This document shows, piece by piece, positions 55,608 through 64,000 of a stretch of 64,000 bases of DNA (positions are counted from its first letter, which is position 1; each line of letters opens with the position of its first letter). The stretch is from Bradyrhizobium sp. ARR65. GTDB taxonomy: Bacteria; Pseudomonadota; Alphaproteobacteria; Rhizobiales; Xanthobacteraceae. Where the stretch lies: positions 337,350-401,349 of the forward strand of contig NZ_AWZU01000002.1 in NCBI RefSeq assembly GCF_000472385.1. Direction: 5' to 3'. Under the pieces are notes generated by a model, which saw only the letters and a program-made list of their open reading frames with translations, was not told the DNA's origin and did not search any database. A program made the position numbers and the translations under genes.

Positions 55608-56549
55608 ATGAACAAAAAGCCCTCGCGATCCCTCACAGAGCTCGACCGCTTCATCACGCCATTCCGCGCCGACGGCTCGGGGCGGTTTCATCTCAGGTCG
55701 CTCAAGACCAATGAGAGGGGCGGGCTCGACAAGGACGAGGCGGAGAACATTCTTGAAGCCAACCGGCAGCGCCTGATCGGTCTGCAGGAGAAGCTTTATG
55801 CGCAGGACCGCTGGTCGGTCCTGATCATCCTGCAGGGCATGGATGCGGCCGGCAAGGATTCGACCATCAAGCACATTTTCGAAGGCGTCAATCCGCAGGG
55901 CTGCGAAGTGACCGCTTTCAAGCAGCCGACGACGCTCGAACTCGAGCACGATTTTCTGTGGCGCAGCGTGGTCGCGCTGCCCAAGCGCGGCAACATCGGC
56001 ATCTTCAATCGTTCCTACTACGAAGAGTGCCTGGTGACGCGCGTGCATCCCGAACTGCTGCACCAGGAGAAGCTGCCGCCGAAGCTGATCACCAAGAAAA
56101 TCTGGCGCGAGCGCTTCGAGGATATTGTTTGCTTCGAGCGTTATCTGGCGCGCAACGGCACGCTGATCCTGAAGTTCTTTCTCAACATTTCAAGGCAGGA
56201 GCAGCGTCAGCGCTTTCTCGATCGGCTGGAGCAGCCGGCAAAGACGTGGAAATTCTCCATGAGCGATGTCACCGAGCGCGGCTGGTGGAACAGGTATCAG
56301 GCCGTTTACCAGGACATCGTCCGCCATACCTCGACGCCGCTGGCCCCATGGTATGTTGTGCCGTCCGACCACAAATGGTTCGCGCGCGTCGTGATCGGCT
56401 CCGTGATCATCAGGGCGCTCGAGGGGCTCGACCTGAAATTCCCGCGCGCCGACAAGGCCTCGATGGAGGAGTTCAAGCGCGTGCGCAAGGCGCTGGAGAA
56501 CGAGAGCGCGCGCGGGCTGAAGCGGGTGGTGAAGAAGGCACGGACGTAG
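55608..56549 (+). CDS. ppk2: Polyphosphate kinase 2 family protein
   Basis: A 313-residue PPK2-domain protein. It carries Walker A GMDAAGKDS (residues 77-85), the lid and Walker B region GIFNRSYYEECLVTRVHPE, and ITKKIWRERFEDIVCFERYL. It matches the PPK2 family that uses polyphosphate to phosphorylate nucleotides (AMP, ADP or GDP by subclass). Domain size is one PPK2 module. The subclass cannot be settled by eye. Confidence 0.92.
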   Translation: MNKKPSRSLTELDRFITPFRADGSGRFHLRSLKTNERGGLDKDEAENILEANRQRLIGLQEKLYAQDRWSVLIILQGMDAAGKDSTIKHIFEGVNPQGCEVTAFKQPTTLELEHDFLWRSVVALPKRGNIGIFNRSYYEECLVTRVHPELLHQEKLPPKLITKKIWRERFEDIVCFERYLARNGTLILKFFLNISRQEQRQRFLDRLEQPAKTWKFSMSDVTERGWWNRYQAVYQDIVRHTSTPLAPWYVVPSDHKWFARVVIGSVIIRALEGLDLKFPRADKASMEEFKRVRKALENESARGLKRVVKKART

Positions 56550-56559
56550 AACCGATTCC

Positions 56560-56628
56560 GCGTCATACTCCGCGAAAGCCGAGGGCAAGATTCCGGATTC
56601 GGCTCTTCGAGGCACCCCGGAATGACGG
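56560..56628. repeat. Dispersed intergenic palindromic repeat, copy 7 (truncated)
   Basis: CGTCATACTCCGCGAAAGCCG at the left, GATTCCGGATTCGGCTC in the middle and CCCCGGAATGACGG at the right. The central CTCGAG part is lost, which suggests decay of an older copy. Confidence 0.6.
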
Positions 56629-56651
56629 AGGAAGCTCTGGCAGCGCCTACC

Positions 56652-57851
56652 CTACACGGCCTGATGATGCGGCTTGAAGAGCCTGCCCTTTTCCGTAATG
56701 GCGACGACCGCAAGCGTCGCCAGCGTGCAGAGCAAAAAGCCGGTGGCAAACGGCAGCAAGGTGCCGTCATAGTCCTGGCCGATCACGACGCCAATGCTGA
56801 TGCCCAGCAAGGTGGTTATCGTTCCGTAGAGCGAGGAGGCCGTGCCGGCGATATGGCCCTGCGGCTCCATCGCCAGCGCGGTGAAATTCGCGATCATCAG
56901 CCCGAACGCGAACATCAAGAGCGCCGACAGGATCATGAATAGCGGCAGGGGCAGGGCGCCGAGCTTCGCCGTCACGAACATGATCGCCGCGACGGAGAGA
57001 AAGCCGATCAGCGCGCTGTGTGACATCACGCGCATGCCGATCCGCCCTACCAGGCGCGCATTGAGAAAGCCGGCGACGGCCACGCCGCTTGCCGCGGCGG
57101 CAAAGGCGAGCGGAAAATAGTGGCCGAGCTTGTAGACGCCGGTGAACACCTGCTGCGCGGAGAAAACGTAGGCGAACAACGCGCCCTGGATACCGCCGGC
57201 CGCCAGCGCATAGCCCAGCGTCTGCCGGTTGGTCACGGTCTGCCGGTAGGCATCGACCACCTCGGAGATCGAAAATGCCTTGCGCTCCGGGACCGGCAGC
57301 GTCTCGGGCAATCGGAGCCAGCTCCAGCACAGCGCCACCAGGCCGTAGGCCATCAGCACCACGAAGATGCCGCGCCAATGCGTCATCAGCATCACCGCCT
57401 GCCCGAAGGAGGGCGCAATCACGGGCACGGCGATGAACACCATCATCGCCAGCGACACCACGCTCGCCATGCGGCGGCCGGCATAGCAGTCGCGGACGAC
57501 GGACGTGGCGATCACGCGGGTTGCCGATGTGCCGAGCCCCTCCAGCGCCCGCGCCAGCAGCAACGTCTCGAACGAAGGCGCCGCGACCGCCAGCACGCTG
57601 GCGATGGCGTAGACGACCATGCCGCCCAGCAGCACCGGCCGGCGGCCAAAACTGTCGGAGAGGGGGCCGATGATGAATTGGCCGAGCCCAAAGCCGATCA
57701 AAAAAGCCGACAGCACCATCTGCAGGCGATTCGCAACCGCGATATCGAAGGTCGAGGCGATGTTCGGCAGGGCCGGCAACATCATGTCCATGGCCAGCGG
57801 GTTCAGTGCCATGATCGCAGCGATCACGACGACGAACTCGGTGAAAGCCAT
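56652..57851 (-). CDS. Bcr/CflA-type multidrug efflux MFS transporter
   Basis: A 399-residue protein with 12 membrane segments. The Bcr/CflA signature is visible (PLAMDMMLPALPNIA; LIGFGLGQFIIGPLSDSFGRRPVLL; ARALEGLGTSATRVIATSVVRD). ATG at 57851 gives the expected N-terminus; the extension upstream is not supported. It likely exports a drug-like compound at the inner membrane. No regulator is adjacent. Confidence 0.88.
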   Translation of the reverse strand: MAFTEFVVVIAAIMALNPLAMDMMLPALPNIASTFDIAVANRLQMVLSAFLIGFGLGQFIIGPLSDSFGRRPVLLGGMVVYAIASVLAVAAPSFETLLLARALEGLGTSATRVIATSVVRDCYAGRRMASVVSLAMMVFIAVPVIAPSFGQAVMLMTHWRGIFVVLMAYGLVALCWSWLRLPETLPVPERKAFSISEVVDAYRQTVTNRQTLGYALAAGGIQGALFAYVFSAQQVFTGVYKLGHYFPLAFAAAASGVAVAGFLNARLVGRIGMRVMSHSALIGFLSVAAIMFVTAKLGALPLPLFMILSALLMFAFGLMIANFTALAMEPQGHIAGTASSLYGTITTLLGISIGVVIGQDYDGTLLPFATGFLLCTLATLAVVAITEKGRLFKPHHQAV

Positions 57852-58340
57852 CGGGTGGTGCTTTGATACCTCAGAAGAAATCTGAATTTGGGCGTCAGCG
57901 TCGACGTCGGCCACGCGGCAAGTTCCGTATTCCAGTGTTACGTTTGAAACATTCTTACCGTCCGTGCTGCAGTGCACAACCCTCGTTTCGGGATGGCAGA
58001 TCGGCAGCCCCGGTCCCGGGTGCCCTCGTTTTGACCGCGGCGCCTTCGTTTCGCCCCGAACATGGCCAAGAGCAAAGAACGTCGGTCTGATCGAACGGGC
58101 GATCAGCCACCCGTCGCCCCTGAGGTGCTCGCCACCGGGTCCGCGCAAAGCGCGGCCCGATGACAGGCTCCGCAAGCCTCGAAGGGCGACGGCCCGGCTC
58201 TCGGCAGCGGGGCCGTTCATCCTTCGAGCCGGCCGCATTGCGGCCCTCCTACAGGATGACGGTTCGACACCGGTGCCGAGTTCGGTTCGACGAGCACGCG
58301 TCAGCGCTAGCTGGTTGAAAAGATGGGGATGGGGGTATCA
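57852..58340. other. Intergenic stretch with repeat fragments
   Basis: About 490 nt with no supported gene. It contains a repeat-like part (about 58100-58262) with CCGCGCAAAGCGCGG and CATCCTTCGAG, the latter also seen near 1098. The rest holds nothing I can assign. Confidence 0.45.
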
Positions 58341-58898
58341 ATGGCAGCGCAATTTGCGCGAGCGCTGATCGCAGCGTCAGTGTTGACCTTATCGGCGCAT
58401 TCGACTTCGGCCGCCGAGCCGTCACCCGCTGAGCAGATCTCGAACTTTCGCCTCAAGCATGGCGAGGTGAGCGTCACCACGGATGCCACCCTCAACCGCA
58501 TCGCGCTCGAGCAGGCGAAAGCGATGGCGGCCAAGGACCAGCTCAGTCACGAGGTACTCGGCTCGTTCTCCTCGCGCATCGCGCCATCGCGTGCGGGACG
58601 CGCCGCCGAGAACATCGCCTATGGCTATCCGACGTTCGACAAAACGCTGGAGCAGTGGATCAACTCCAGCGAGCATCGCAAGAACCTTCTGCTGCACAAC
58701 GCCTCCCGCGTCGGGATCGCCAGCGCCAAGGATGCCAGCGGCAAGCGCATCTATTGGGCAATGGAGATCGCCGGCGACTACGAGCCGAAGCAACCCAAGC
58801 TGCCCAAGGGCAAGATCAAGAAGGAAAGGCCTGTCGTGGCGCACGCCACGGCGCCGGCCGCCGAGTGCCACGTCAAGCTGCTGGGTCTGTGCATCTGA
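58341..58898 (+). CDS. CAP-superfamily (SCP/PR1-like) secreted protein
   Basis: Start at 58341 (an in-frame ATG at 58323 is possible). A signal peptide (FARALIAASVLTLSAHSTSA) is followed by a CAP domain: ALEQAKAMAAKDQLSHE, RAAENIAYGYPTFDKTLEQWINSSEHRKNLL with the conserved AENI and HRKNLL motifs. The basic, Cys-containing tail is unusual. The family has roles in cell-wall or lipid binding; function here is unknown. Confidence 0.85.
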   Translation: MAAQFARALIAASVLTLSAHSTSAAEPSPAEQISNFRLKHGEVSVTTDATLNRIALEQAKAMAAKDQLSHEVLGSFSSRIAPSRAGRAAENIAYGYPTFDKTLEQWINSSEHRKNLLLHNASRVGIASAKDASGKRIYWAMEIAGDYEPKQPKLPKGKIKKERPVVAHATAPAAECHVKLLGLCI

Positions 58899-59168
58899 CA
58901 GATCCAACTTTTGCGGGAGCGCCATCCGGACCGGCAAAAGGGTCGTAAAAACCTGTTGCGCGAGCCTGCACGCCCAAGCTCAACGCCTCCTCGCCGCCGG
59001 ACGTCCAAGGGATAGAACGGTCCAATCGAAAGAAAGTAATTGTCAGGCGGTGACACGACAGCCAAAAGATGGCGGTCGCTCGCGCGTCGTGAAGCGCGCG
59101 ACGATGCCAGGTTGCGCAGTCGCCAAGACCGCACGCGGCAGGTATCATCCAAATTTTCGGATCGAACG

Positions 59169-59558
59169 GTGAAGCTTTCCTACAAGGTGATCGGACTGAC
59201 GGCGCTCGCTCTGCCCTCGCTGGTGCACGCCGCAAAATCGAACGACGAACAAATGCTCTCATTGTCGCCCGAGACCCGGGTAGAGCAGCGTTGCAATGCG
59301 CGCGCGATGGGGGCGCTTGGCCGCGAGCACCCGAATTTCAAACCCGATGAGTTGGTCGCCTACGCCTTCGCGGATCCGGTCATCCACGGCCACAGCATCG
59401 CTGCCGCGGGTGCGGCGGTGCGCAGCCGCGGCGCCTGGTATCACTTTGCCTATCGCTGCGAAACCAGCGACGATGGATTGAAGATCAAGACATTCGAGTA
59501 CACGCTCGGCACCCTTGTGCCGCGGCAGGAGTGGGACAAGCACTATCTGGTTCCTTGA
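59169..59558 (+). CDS. DUF930-like secreted protein, 129 aa
   Basis: GTG at 59169 gives a signal peptide (KLSYKVIGLTALALPSLVHA) and a short domain with SLSPETRVEQRCNARAMGALG, PDELVAYAFADP and LVPRQEWDKHYLVP, matching DUF930. Two Cys could form a disulfide. Upstream extension of the frame lacks a start with a ribosome site. Function unknown. Confidence 0.8.
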   Translation: MKLSYKVIGLTALALPSLVHAAKSNDEQMLSLSPETRVEQRCNARAMGALGREHPNFKPDELVAYAFADPVIHGHSIAAAGAAVRSRGAWYHFAYRCETSDDGLKIKTFEYTLGTLVPRQEWDKHYLVP

Positions 59559-59955
59559 GCGCGTGTCGGCGGAATAGGCCGGCCGTCACGCTGCGGCATT
59601 TTGTCGTGATCACATGAACCGCGCCTGACGCGGCCAGACACATTGGTAGGCGGCAATGCCGGCAGTGTCGGTAGAGCCCTGCCGGCGAATGGCAATTCAA
59701 GCCAAAGACCGAAAAAACGGCTGCGCCCATCGACACGTGGAGGACGCGGTGTGTGAGATTGCCCACCGTGGCTGTCTTTATCCTGTGCAGGGTCGTTCGT
59801 GACATCGAAACTGTTCTGCCAAACGGGCGAAACAATGCGGTAGCGCGCCCTCGCGCCATCCGGCGCACCTGCCGGCGTCAATGATCGTCCGTGCCGCACC
59901 AACTACGTGTCCACAACGAAGCACCGCTCGCATCCATATGCATCAGGAGGAAACC
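59559..59955. other. Intergenic stretch without a supported gene
   Basis: About 400 nt. A leftward open frame of 127 codons was inspected and rejected (see rejected list). The sequence AGGAGG just before 59956 belongs to the next gene. Confidence 0.45.
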
Positions 59956-61029
59956 ATGCCCGAGATTGCCCAAACCGTCGATCCGGAAAAGCTCAATGCC
60001 TTTGTCGGCCGGATGCTCGGCGACCTGGCGGCGCTGACCAACTCCGTCCTGGTCCACGTCGGGGATCATCTCGGCTTGTACAAGAAACTCGCAACGTCAG
60101 GACCGGTCACGTCGGCCGCGCTCGCGAAGCAGACCGGCACCTCCGAGCGGCTGGTCCGCGAATGGCTGTCCGCGCAGTCGGCCCAGGGCTATGTCAGCTA
60201 TGACAAGGAGAGCGGCGCATTCTCACTGTCGCCCGAACAGGCGATGGTCTTCGCCGACGAAGACAGCCCGGTGTTTCTCGCCGGCTTCTTTGATGTCGCG
60301 CGCGGCCTGTTCGACGATACGCCGAAAATCGTCAACGCCTTCCGGGCCGACGGCAAGCTGGCCTGGCATGAGCACAATGGCTGCCTGTTCTGCGGGACTC
60401 AGCGCGTGTTCCGGCCCGCCTATAATCATCATTTGATCAACGAGTGGCTGCCCGCGCTGGACGGCGTCGTTGCCAAGCTTGAGCGCGGTGCCCGCGTCGC
60501 GGATGTCGGTTGCGGGCACGGCGCCTCGACCATTCTGATGGCGAAGGCGTTTCCAAATGCAAGGTTCTTTGGCTACGACTATCACCCGGCCTCGATCGAG
60601 GCGGCGCGGCAAGCGGCGACGAAGGAAGGCGTAGCAGACCGCATCAGTTTCGAGGTCGGCACCGCCAAGACATACCCGGCCAAAGAGTTCGATCTCGTTT
60701 GTTTCTTCGATTGCCTGCACGACATGGGTGACCCGGTCGGCGCGGCGCGCCACGTCAGCGAGACTCTGAAGCCCGATGGAACGTGGATGGTCGTTGAACC
60801 GTTCGCGCACGACAAGCTTGAAGAGAACTTCAATCCTGTCGGCGCTGTCTTCTATGCGGCATCGACCGTGGTCTGCACCCCGGCTTCCCTTGCCCAGGAA
60901 GTCGGCCTTGCGCTCGGCGCACAGGCCGGCGAGGCACGCCTGAACAAGGTCATCACGGAAGGCGGCTTTACGCGCGTCCACCGCGCCGCGGAGACGCCGT
61001 TCAACATGGTGCTCGAAGCGCGGCTTTGA
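59956..61029 (+). CDS. SAM-dependent methyltransferase with N-terminal winged helix
   Basis: A 357-residue protein with AGGAGG 5 nt before the ATG. The N-terminal part is a winged-helix-like domain (GDHLGLYKKLATSGPVTSAALAKQTGTSERLVREWLSAQ) like those of O-methyltransferases that dimerise. The C-terminal methyltransferase domain has RVADVGCGHGASTILMAKAFP, RFFGYDYHPASIEAA and DLVCFFDCLHDMGDP. The family is common in rhizobia and mycobacteria; the substrate is unknown. A HxxxCLFCGTQR loop is a notable insert. Confidence 0.88.
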   Translation: MPEIAQTVDPEKLNAFVGRMLGDLAALTNSVLVHVGDHLGLYKKLATSGPVTSAALAKQTGTSERLVREWLSAQSAQGYVSYDKESGAFSLSPEQAMVFADEDSPVFLAGFFDVARGLFDDTPKIVNAFRADGKLAWHEHNGCLFCGTQRVFRPAYNHHLINEWLPALDGVVAKLERGARVADVGCGHGASTILMAKAFPNARFFGYDYHPASIEAARQAATKEGVADRISFEVGTAKTYPAKEFDLVCFFDCLHDMGDPVGAARHVSETLKPDGTWMVVEPFAHDKLEENFNPVGAVFYAASTVVCTPASLAQEVGLALGAQAGEARLNKVITEGGFTRVHRAAETPFNMVLEARL

Positions 61030-61210
61030 AGCATTCGCGGAGCTCGCAGACAGCCCAGCAGACTTCGCGATCCGCCGCCATTCTCGGACGCCGGCGTCCC
61101 GGAATAGCGGCGGAAAGCCGAGCCGCTCGGTCAGCGGCGGGCGTGACCGCGTGTAGCGATGCGAAAAACTCGTCTATGATTGCTAGATAACGAAGCTTTC
61201 TATACGCAAT

Positions 61211-61257
61211 TTAGGAAACATCTTCTTAGGAAAAGCATCTTCTTAGGAAACATCTTC
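61211..61257. repeat. Three tandem 15-17 bp repeats before the serine hydrolase gene
   Basis: TTAGGAAACATCTTC occurs at 61211-61225 and 61243-61257, with the variant TTAGGAAAAGCATCTTC between them (61226-61242). They end 22 nt before the proposed start. Confidence 0.8.
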
Positions 61258-61278
61258 GTCATAGAAGGATGGCAGTGG

Positions 61279-62934
61279 ATGGTGCTTTCGTTGCTGAGAC
61301 GCGGCATTGTCATCTGCTCGTTCGCAGGTGTTCTTATGACGAGCGTTTCCGCTGACTCTGGGCTGTTGCCGGCGCGCGTGGAGCAAGCAGCGCGGGAGCG
61401 CATCGCGTCAGGTGCTTGTCAGACCCTGGTCTTTGGGATGGTCGATGGCGACAAGAGCGAGGTTGTGGCGTTCGGCAAGCTCGATCACGACAGGGCGCCA
61501 GACGCCGATACGGTCTATGAAATCGGTTCGGTTACAAAGACCTTCACTGCGACGCTTCTTGCGCAGTCCGTGCTCTCTGGGCGCGTGACGCTCGATACGC
61601 CGGTCGGACAGCTTCTGCCCGACTTCGAAATTCCCTCGCGCGAAGGCAAGCAGATCACGCTCGGCGAACTCGCCACCCAGCATTCCGGTTTGCCGCGGCT
61701 GCCGGCCAATCTGGCACCGGCGGATCCGGCCAACCCTTATGCCGATTACGACGCGGCGAAGCTGAAGACTTTTCTCGCGGGCTACGAGCTGCCACGCGAT
61801 CCCGGTACGGCTTATGAATATTCCAATCTCGGCTTTGGACTTCTGGGCTATGCGCTAGCGCAGTCGGAGCACACCACGTTCGCCGCTATGGTCGATAGAG
61901 AGATATTCAAGCCGCTCGGCATGACCATGAGCGGCACGGCGTTGACGGCTGAGATGCGCTCTCGTCTCGCTTCCGGACATGACGATGCCGGCGTCCCGGC
62001 GAAGAACTGGGATTTCGATGCGCTGGCAGGGGCGGGGGCGATCTACGCCACGGCCAACGATATGCTCCGCTATCTTAAGGCAAACATGGGCATCGGCGAT
62101 TCCTCGCTCACCGCTGCGATGAGGTTCGCGCAGCAACCGCGCAGTGGCATGGCGGCGAAGATGCGCATCGGGCTCGCCTGGATGACGACCGACAAGGGAG
62201 TCGTCTGGCACAATGGTGGCACGTTCGGCTATCGCAGCTTCCTCGGGTTCACCGCCGATAGGCGCCGCGGTGTCATCGTGCTTTCCAATACGGCGGTTGA
62301 CCAGGACGATCTGGGCTTCGCCGCGCTAGACGATGAAGCTCGGCTGCTGCCGACATGGAAGGCGACAGCGTTGCCGGCCACATCGCTCGAGCAATATGTG
62401 GGAACGTACAAGCTCGCCGACAAATTTCTGCTGAAGGTCTTTCGCATGAATGATGGGCTTTACGCGCGGGCGACGGGACAGGCTGCGATCCCGATTTTCC
62501 CGGCGTCACCTGACGAATTTTTCGCCAAGGTAGCTGGGATCAGCATGACGTTTACGCGCGATGCCTCGGGCGCGGTGGCCGGCCTCGTGCTGCACCAGAA
62601 CGGCGATCACGCGGCTCCGAAGTTGAGCGCGTCCGAGGTTGCGGCGGAGCCCAAGGAGATCTCGCTGCCTGCCGCTACGCTCCGTGATTACGTCGGCAAG
62701 TATCAATTCGACTTCGGGGCCGTGCTCGACGTCGTGCTCAAGGATGATCATCTCGAAGCGCAGCTCAGCGGACAGCCGGCGTTTCAGATCTTCGCGCGCG
62801 CTGCAGACGAGTTCTTCTACAAGGTCGTCGACGCGCAATTGCATTTCGAGCGCGACGCAAACAACGTGGTTGCCGCGGTGCTCCTGCACCAAGACGGCCG
62901 CGATATGAAGGCGCCCCGCAGGATGGCGCAGTGA
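61279..62934 (+). CDS. Serine beta-lactamase-like hydrolase with two C-terminal repeats
   Basis: Start at 61279 is preferred (signal peptide LLRRGIVICSFAGVLMTSVSA; AGAAGGA upstream); the ORF extends further left through the tandem repeats. The beta-lactamase/DD-peptidase-like domain has SxxK in GSVTKTF, YSN in YEYSNLGFG and HNGGTFG. After it come two similar ~65-residue segments (LEQYVGTYKLADKFLL... and LRDYVGKYQFDFGAVLD...), a duplicated C-terminal domain of the DUF3471 type. It is exported to the periplasm. The real substrate is unknown. Confidence 0.9.
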   Translation: MVLSLLRRGIVICSFAGVLMTSVSADSGLLPARVEQAARERIASGACQTLVFGMVDGDKSEVVAFGKLDHDRAPDADTVYEIGSVTKTFTATLLAQSVLSGRVTLDTPVGQLLPDFEIPSREGKQITLGELATQHSGLPRLPANLAPADPANPYADYDAAKLKTFLAGYELPRDPGTAYEYSNLGFGLLGYALAQSEHTTFAAMVDREIFKPLGMTMSGTALTAEMRSRLASGHDDAGVPAKNWDFDALAGAGAIYATANDMLRYLKANMGIGDSSLTAAMRFAQQPRSGMAAKMRIGLAWMTTDKGVVWHNGGTFGYRSFLGFTADRRRGVIVLSNTAVDQDDLGFAALDDEARLLPTWKATALPATSLEQYVGTYKLADKFLLKVFRMNDGLYARATGQAAIPIFPASPDEFFAKVAGISMTFTRDASGAVAGLVLHQNGDHAAPKLSASEVAAEPKEISLPAATLRDYVGKYQFDFGAVLDVVLKDDHLEAQLSGQPAFQIFARAADEFFYKVVDAQLHFERDANNVVAAVLLHQDGRDMKAPRRMAQ

Positions 62935-63137
62935 CACGAACATGCACCGGGAAACGGTCACCGGAGCTGGTTCAGTTTTGCCAAAAACTCCAGTCGTTCT
63001 CTCCGCGAAGAGCCTCGCGGAAGGGTTCAAAAAAATAGCGTGACAGCGGAATCGCTATTGTCGGCAGTATCACTGCTTCGCTATCTTAGCGTGTCTCGGG
63101 GCTGGTGTCGGATAGGTTTTTCTTAGGGAGGACCGTC
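62935..63137. other. Intergenic stretch upstream of the HdeD-like gene
   Basis: It contains no gene. GGGAGGAC at 63126 is the ribosome site of the next gene. Confidence 0.35.
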
Positions 63138-63734
63138 GTGGCCAATGCTTCAGACACTTTGCAAAATGCTCAAGGTTCGGATACGACGCCGCTGCGCGCG
63201 GGGTCGCGTTGGATCATTGCGCTGGGCATCGTTTACGTCGTTGCCGGGTTCTTTGCGCTCGGCAGCATGATGCTGGCGACGGTGGCGAGCGTGTTCGTCG
63301 TCGGCGTGATGATGATCATCGCTGGCATTGCCGAAGTCTTCAACGCCTTCCAGATCAAGACCTGGGGCAAGTTCCTGCTGTGGGCGCTGCTAGGCGTGCT
63401 CTACATCATTGCCGGCTTCATCGCCTTCGAAAATCCGATCTTCGCCGCGGTGGTGCTGACGCTGCTGCTCGGGGCCTCGCTGGTCGCCTCCGGCGTTGTG
63501 CGGCTTTATCTCGCGTTCAACATGAAGCGGGAGGCCCCGTGGGTCCTGGTGGCGCTCTCCGGCGTCATCACCCTGCTGCTCGGACTGTTGATCCTCGCCC
63601 GCTGGCCCGTCAACAGCGTCTACATCCTGGGCCTGTTCCTCGGCATCGATCTGATCGTGGCGGGCATAAGCTGGATCGGGCTCGGCTTCGGCCTGCGCAG
63701 CCACGCTCCCTCGCAAATGCGACCTGCAACGTGA
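63138..63734 (+). CDS. HdeD/DUF308-family membrane protein
   Basis: GTG start at 63138 after AGGGAGGA. A 198-residue protein with six membrane segments in three pairs (SRWIIALGIVYVVAGFFALGSMMLA; LLWALLGVLYIIAGFIAFENP; VALSGVITLLLGLLILARWP), the DUF308 pattern. HdeD of E. coli is linked to acid resistance; a stress role here is inference. The GWLG-like motifs are partly kept. Confidence 0.87.
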   Translation: MANASDTLQNAQGSDTTPLRAGSRWIIALGIVYVVAGFFALGSMMLATVASVFVVGVMMIIAGIAEVFNAFQIKTWGKFLLWALLGVLYIIAGFIAFENPIFAAVVLTLLLGASLVASGVVRLYLAFNMKREAPWVLVALSGVITLLLGLLILARWPVNSVYILGLFLGIDLIVAGISWIGLGFGLRSHAPSQMRPAT

Positions 63735-64000
63735 GGCGCGGCCGCGGGGTATCCGGCGGACGCGGTGCAGAGAGAGCCACCGCCTGGTTATGAGTCCCCC
63801 GGCTTTCGGGGCCGCGATTTGATTCGCCCGTCGCGTTAATGTGCCGCATCCCGTCGGCTTGCCGCGTCGGGCGAATCAGTCCCACCCTTCGCGCGTTCCG
63901 CACCGGCAAGAGGGGCGTACGCGTCGTCACGAACGTGGAGCGGAATGCGGTGGACGCGAAGGGGCCGACAGACGAGCGGCGCTCTTTGCGGACGGCGAAG
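63735..64000. other. Right-end intergenic stretch, repeat-like
   Basis: No supported gene is seen. A short hairpin (CGGCTTTCGGGGCCG) lies near 63800, and GATTCGCCCGTCGCG with CGCGTCGGGCGAATC form a longer inverted arm pair (63821-63880). The last 120 nt have the composition of a dispersed Bradyrhizobium repeat; it continues past the window. Confidence 0.4.

Noticed and set aside
59485..59868. Minus-strand frame of 127 codons with several Cys and His
   Set aside because: No ribosome site at any start, partial overlap with the DUF930 gene, and no recognisable domain.

Overview
The window is about 64 kb of high-GC chromosomal DNA from an alphaproteobacterium, most likely Bradyrhizobium or a close relative. 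The evidence is a circularly permuted tmRNA gene with the tag ANDNYAPVAQAA, an SspB of the alphaproteobacterial type, a phasin, many short periplasmic proteins with alphaproteobacterial DUFs (DUF2336, DUF4169, DUF930, DUF2065), and a large family of intergenic palindromic repeats built around the core GGAATCTCGAGATTCC. No rRNA, tRNA, CRISPR array, transposase or prophage was seen. The genus assignment is inference from gene content.

Left part (1-23 kb): a partial alcohol dehydrogenase, a cysteine-rich copper-storage protein, a methyltransferase, a patatin-like protein, and a divergent tetR/cytochrome P450 pair sharing a 34-bp palindrome. These are followed by a 1228-residue AsmA protein, a divergent dinB/lysR pair around a second palindrome, a DUF2336 protein, feoAB, a DUF4169/ribbon-helix-helix pair, fumC, sspB and the permuted ssrA. 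sspB and ssrA are neighbours, so the tag and its ClpXP adaptor are encoded together. A two-gene chromate transporter and an orphan tctBA pair come next.

Central housekeeping part (22-41 kb): thyA, a GNAT gene and folA (thymidylate/folate cycle), then hflK-hflC-DUF2065-degP (membrane and periplasmic protein quality control), and serB and miaA with start codons only 3 nt apart. A branched-chain amino acid cluster follows. It has a promoter, an Ile/Leu/Val-rich leader peptide, an intrinsic terminator, ilvI, a threonine dehydratase-like gene, ilvH, a methyltransferase, two exporters and ilvC. A short copy of the ilvC 3' end lies just after ilvC. A rhodanese and a penicillin-binding protein 1A with a BA14K-like tail end this part.

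Right part (41-64 kb, more accessory): small secreted proteins, a phasin, a second acetolactate synthase-like enzyme, a GDCCVxC protein behind a MerR-type dyad, and an exporter operon made of a NEW3/Ig-like membrane-anchored protein, an ATPase and a permease. An osmoprotectant ABC importer with fused permease and binding protein and an SsuABC/NMT1-type importer follow. Then come a Nudix protein, a PPK2 kinase, a Bcr/CflA efflux pump, a CAP-domain protein, a DUF930 protein, a methyltransferase, a serine hydrolase with two tandem C-terminal repeats and an HdeD-like membrane protein. A short plasmid-mobilisation (MobC-like) remnant at 48.5-48.8 kb is the only mobile-element trace.

The least explained items are the NEW3-ABC operon with its palindrome-dense upstream region, the GDCCVxC gene with its metal-type operator, the interrupted ilvI-ilvH operon with its attenuator and ilvC scar, and the mosaic intergenic repeats.
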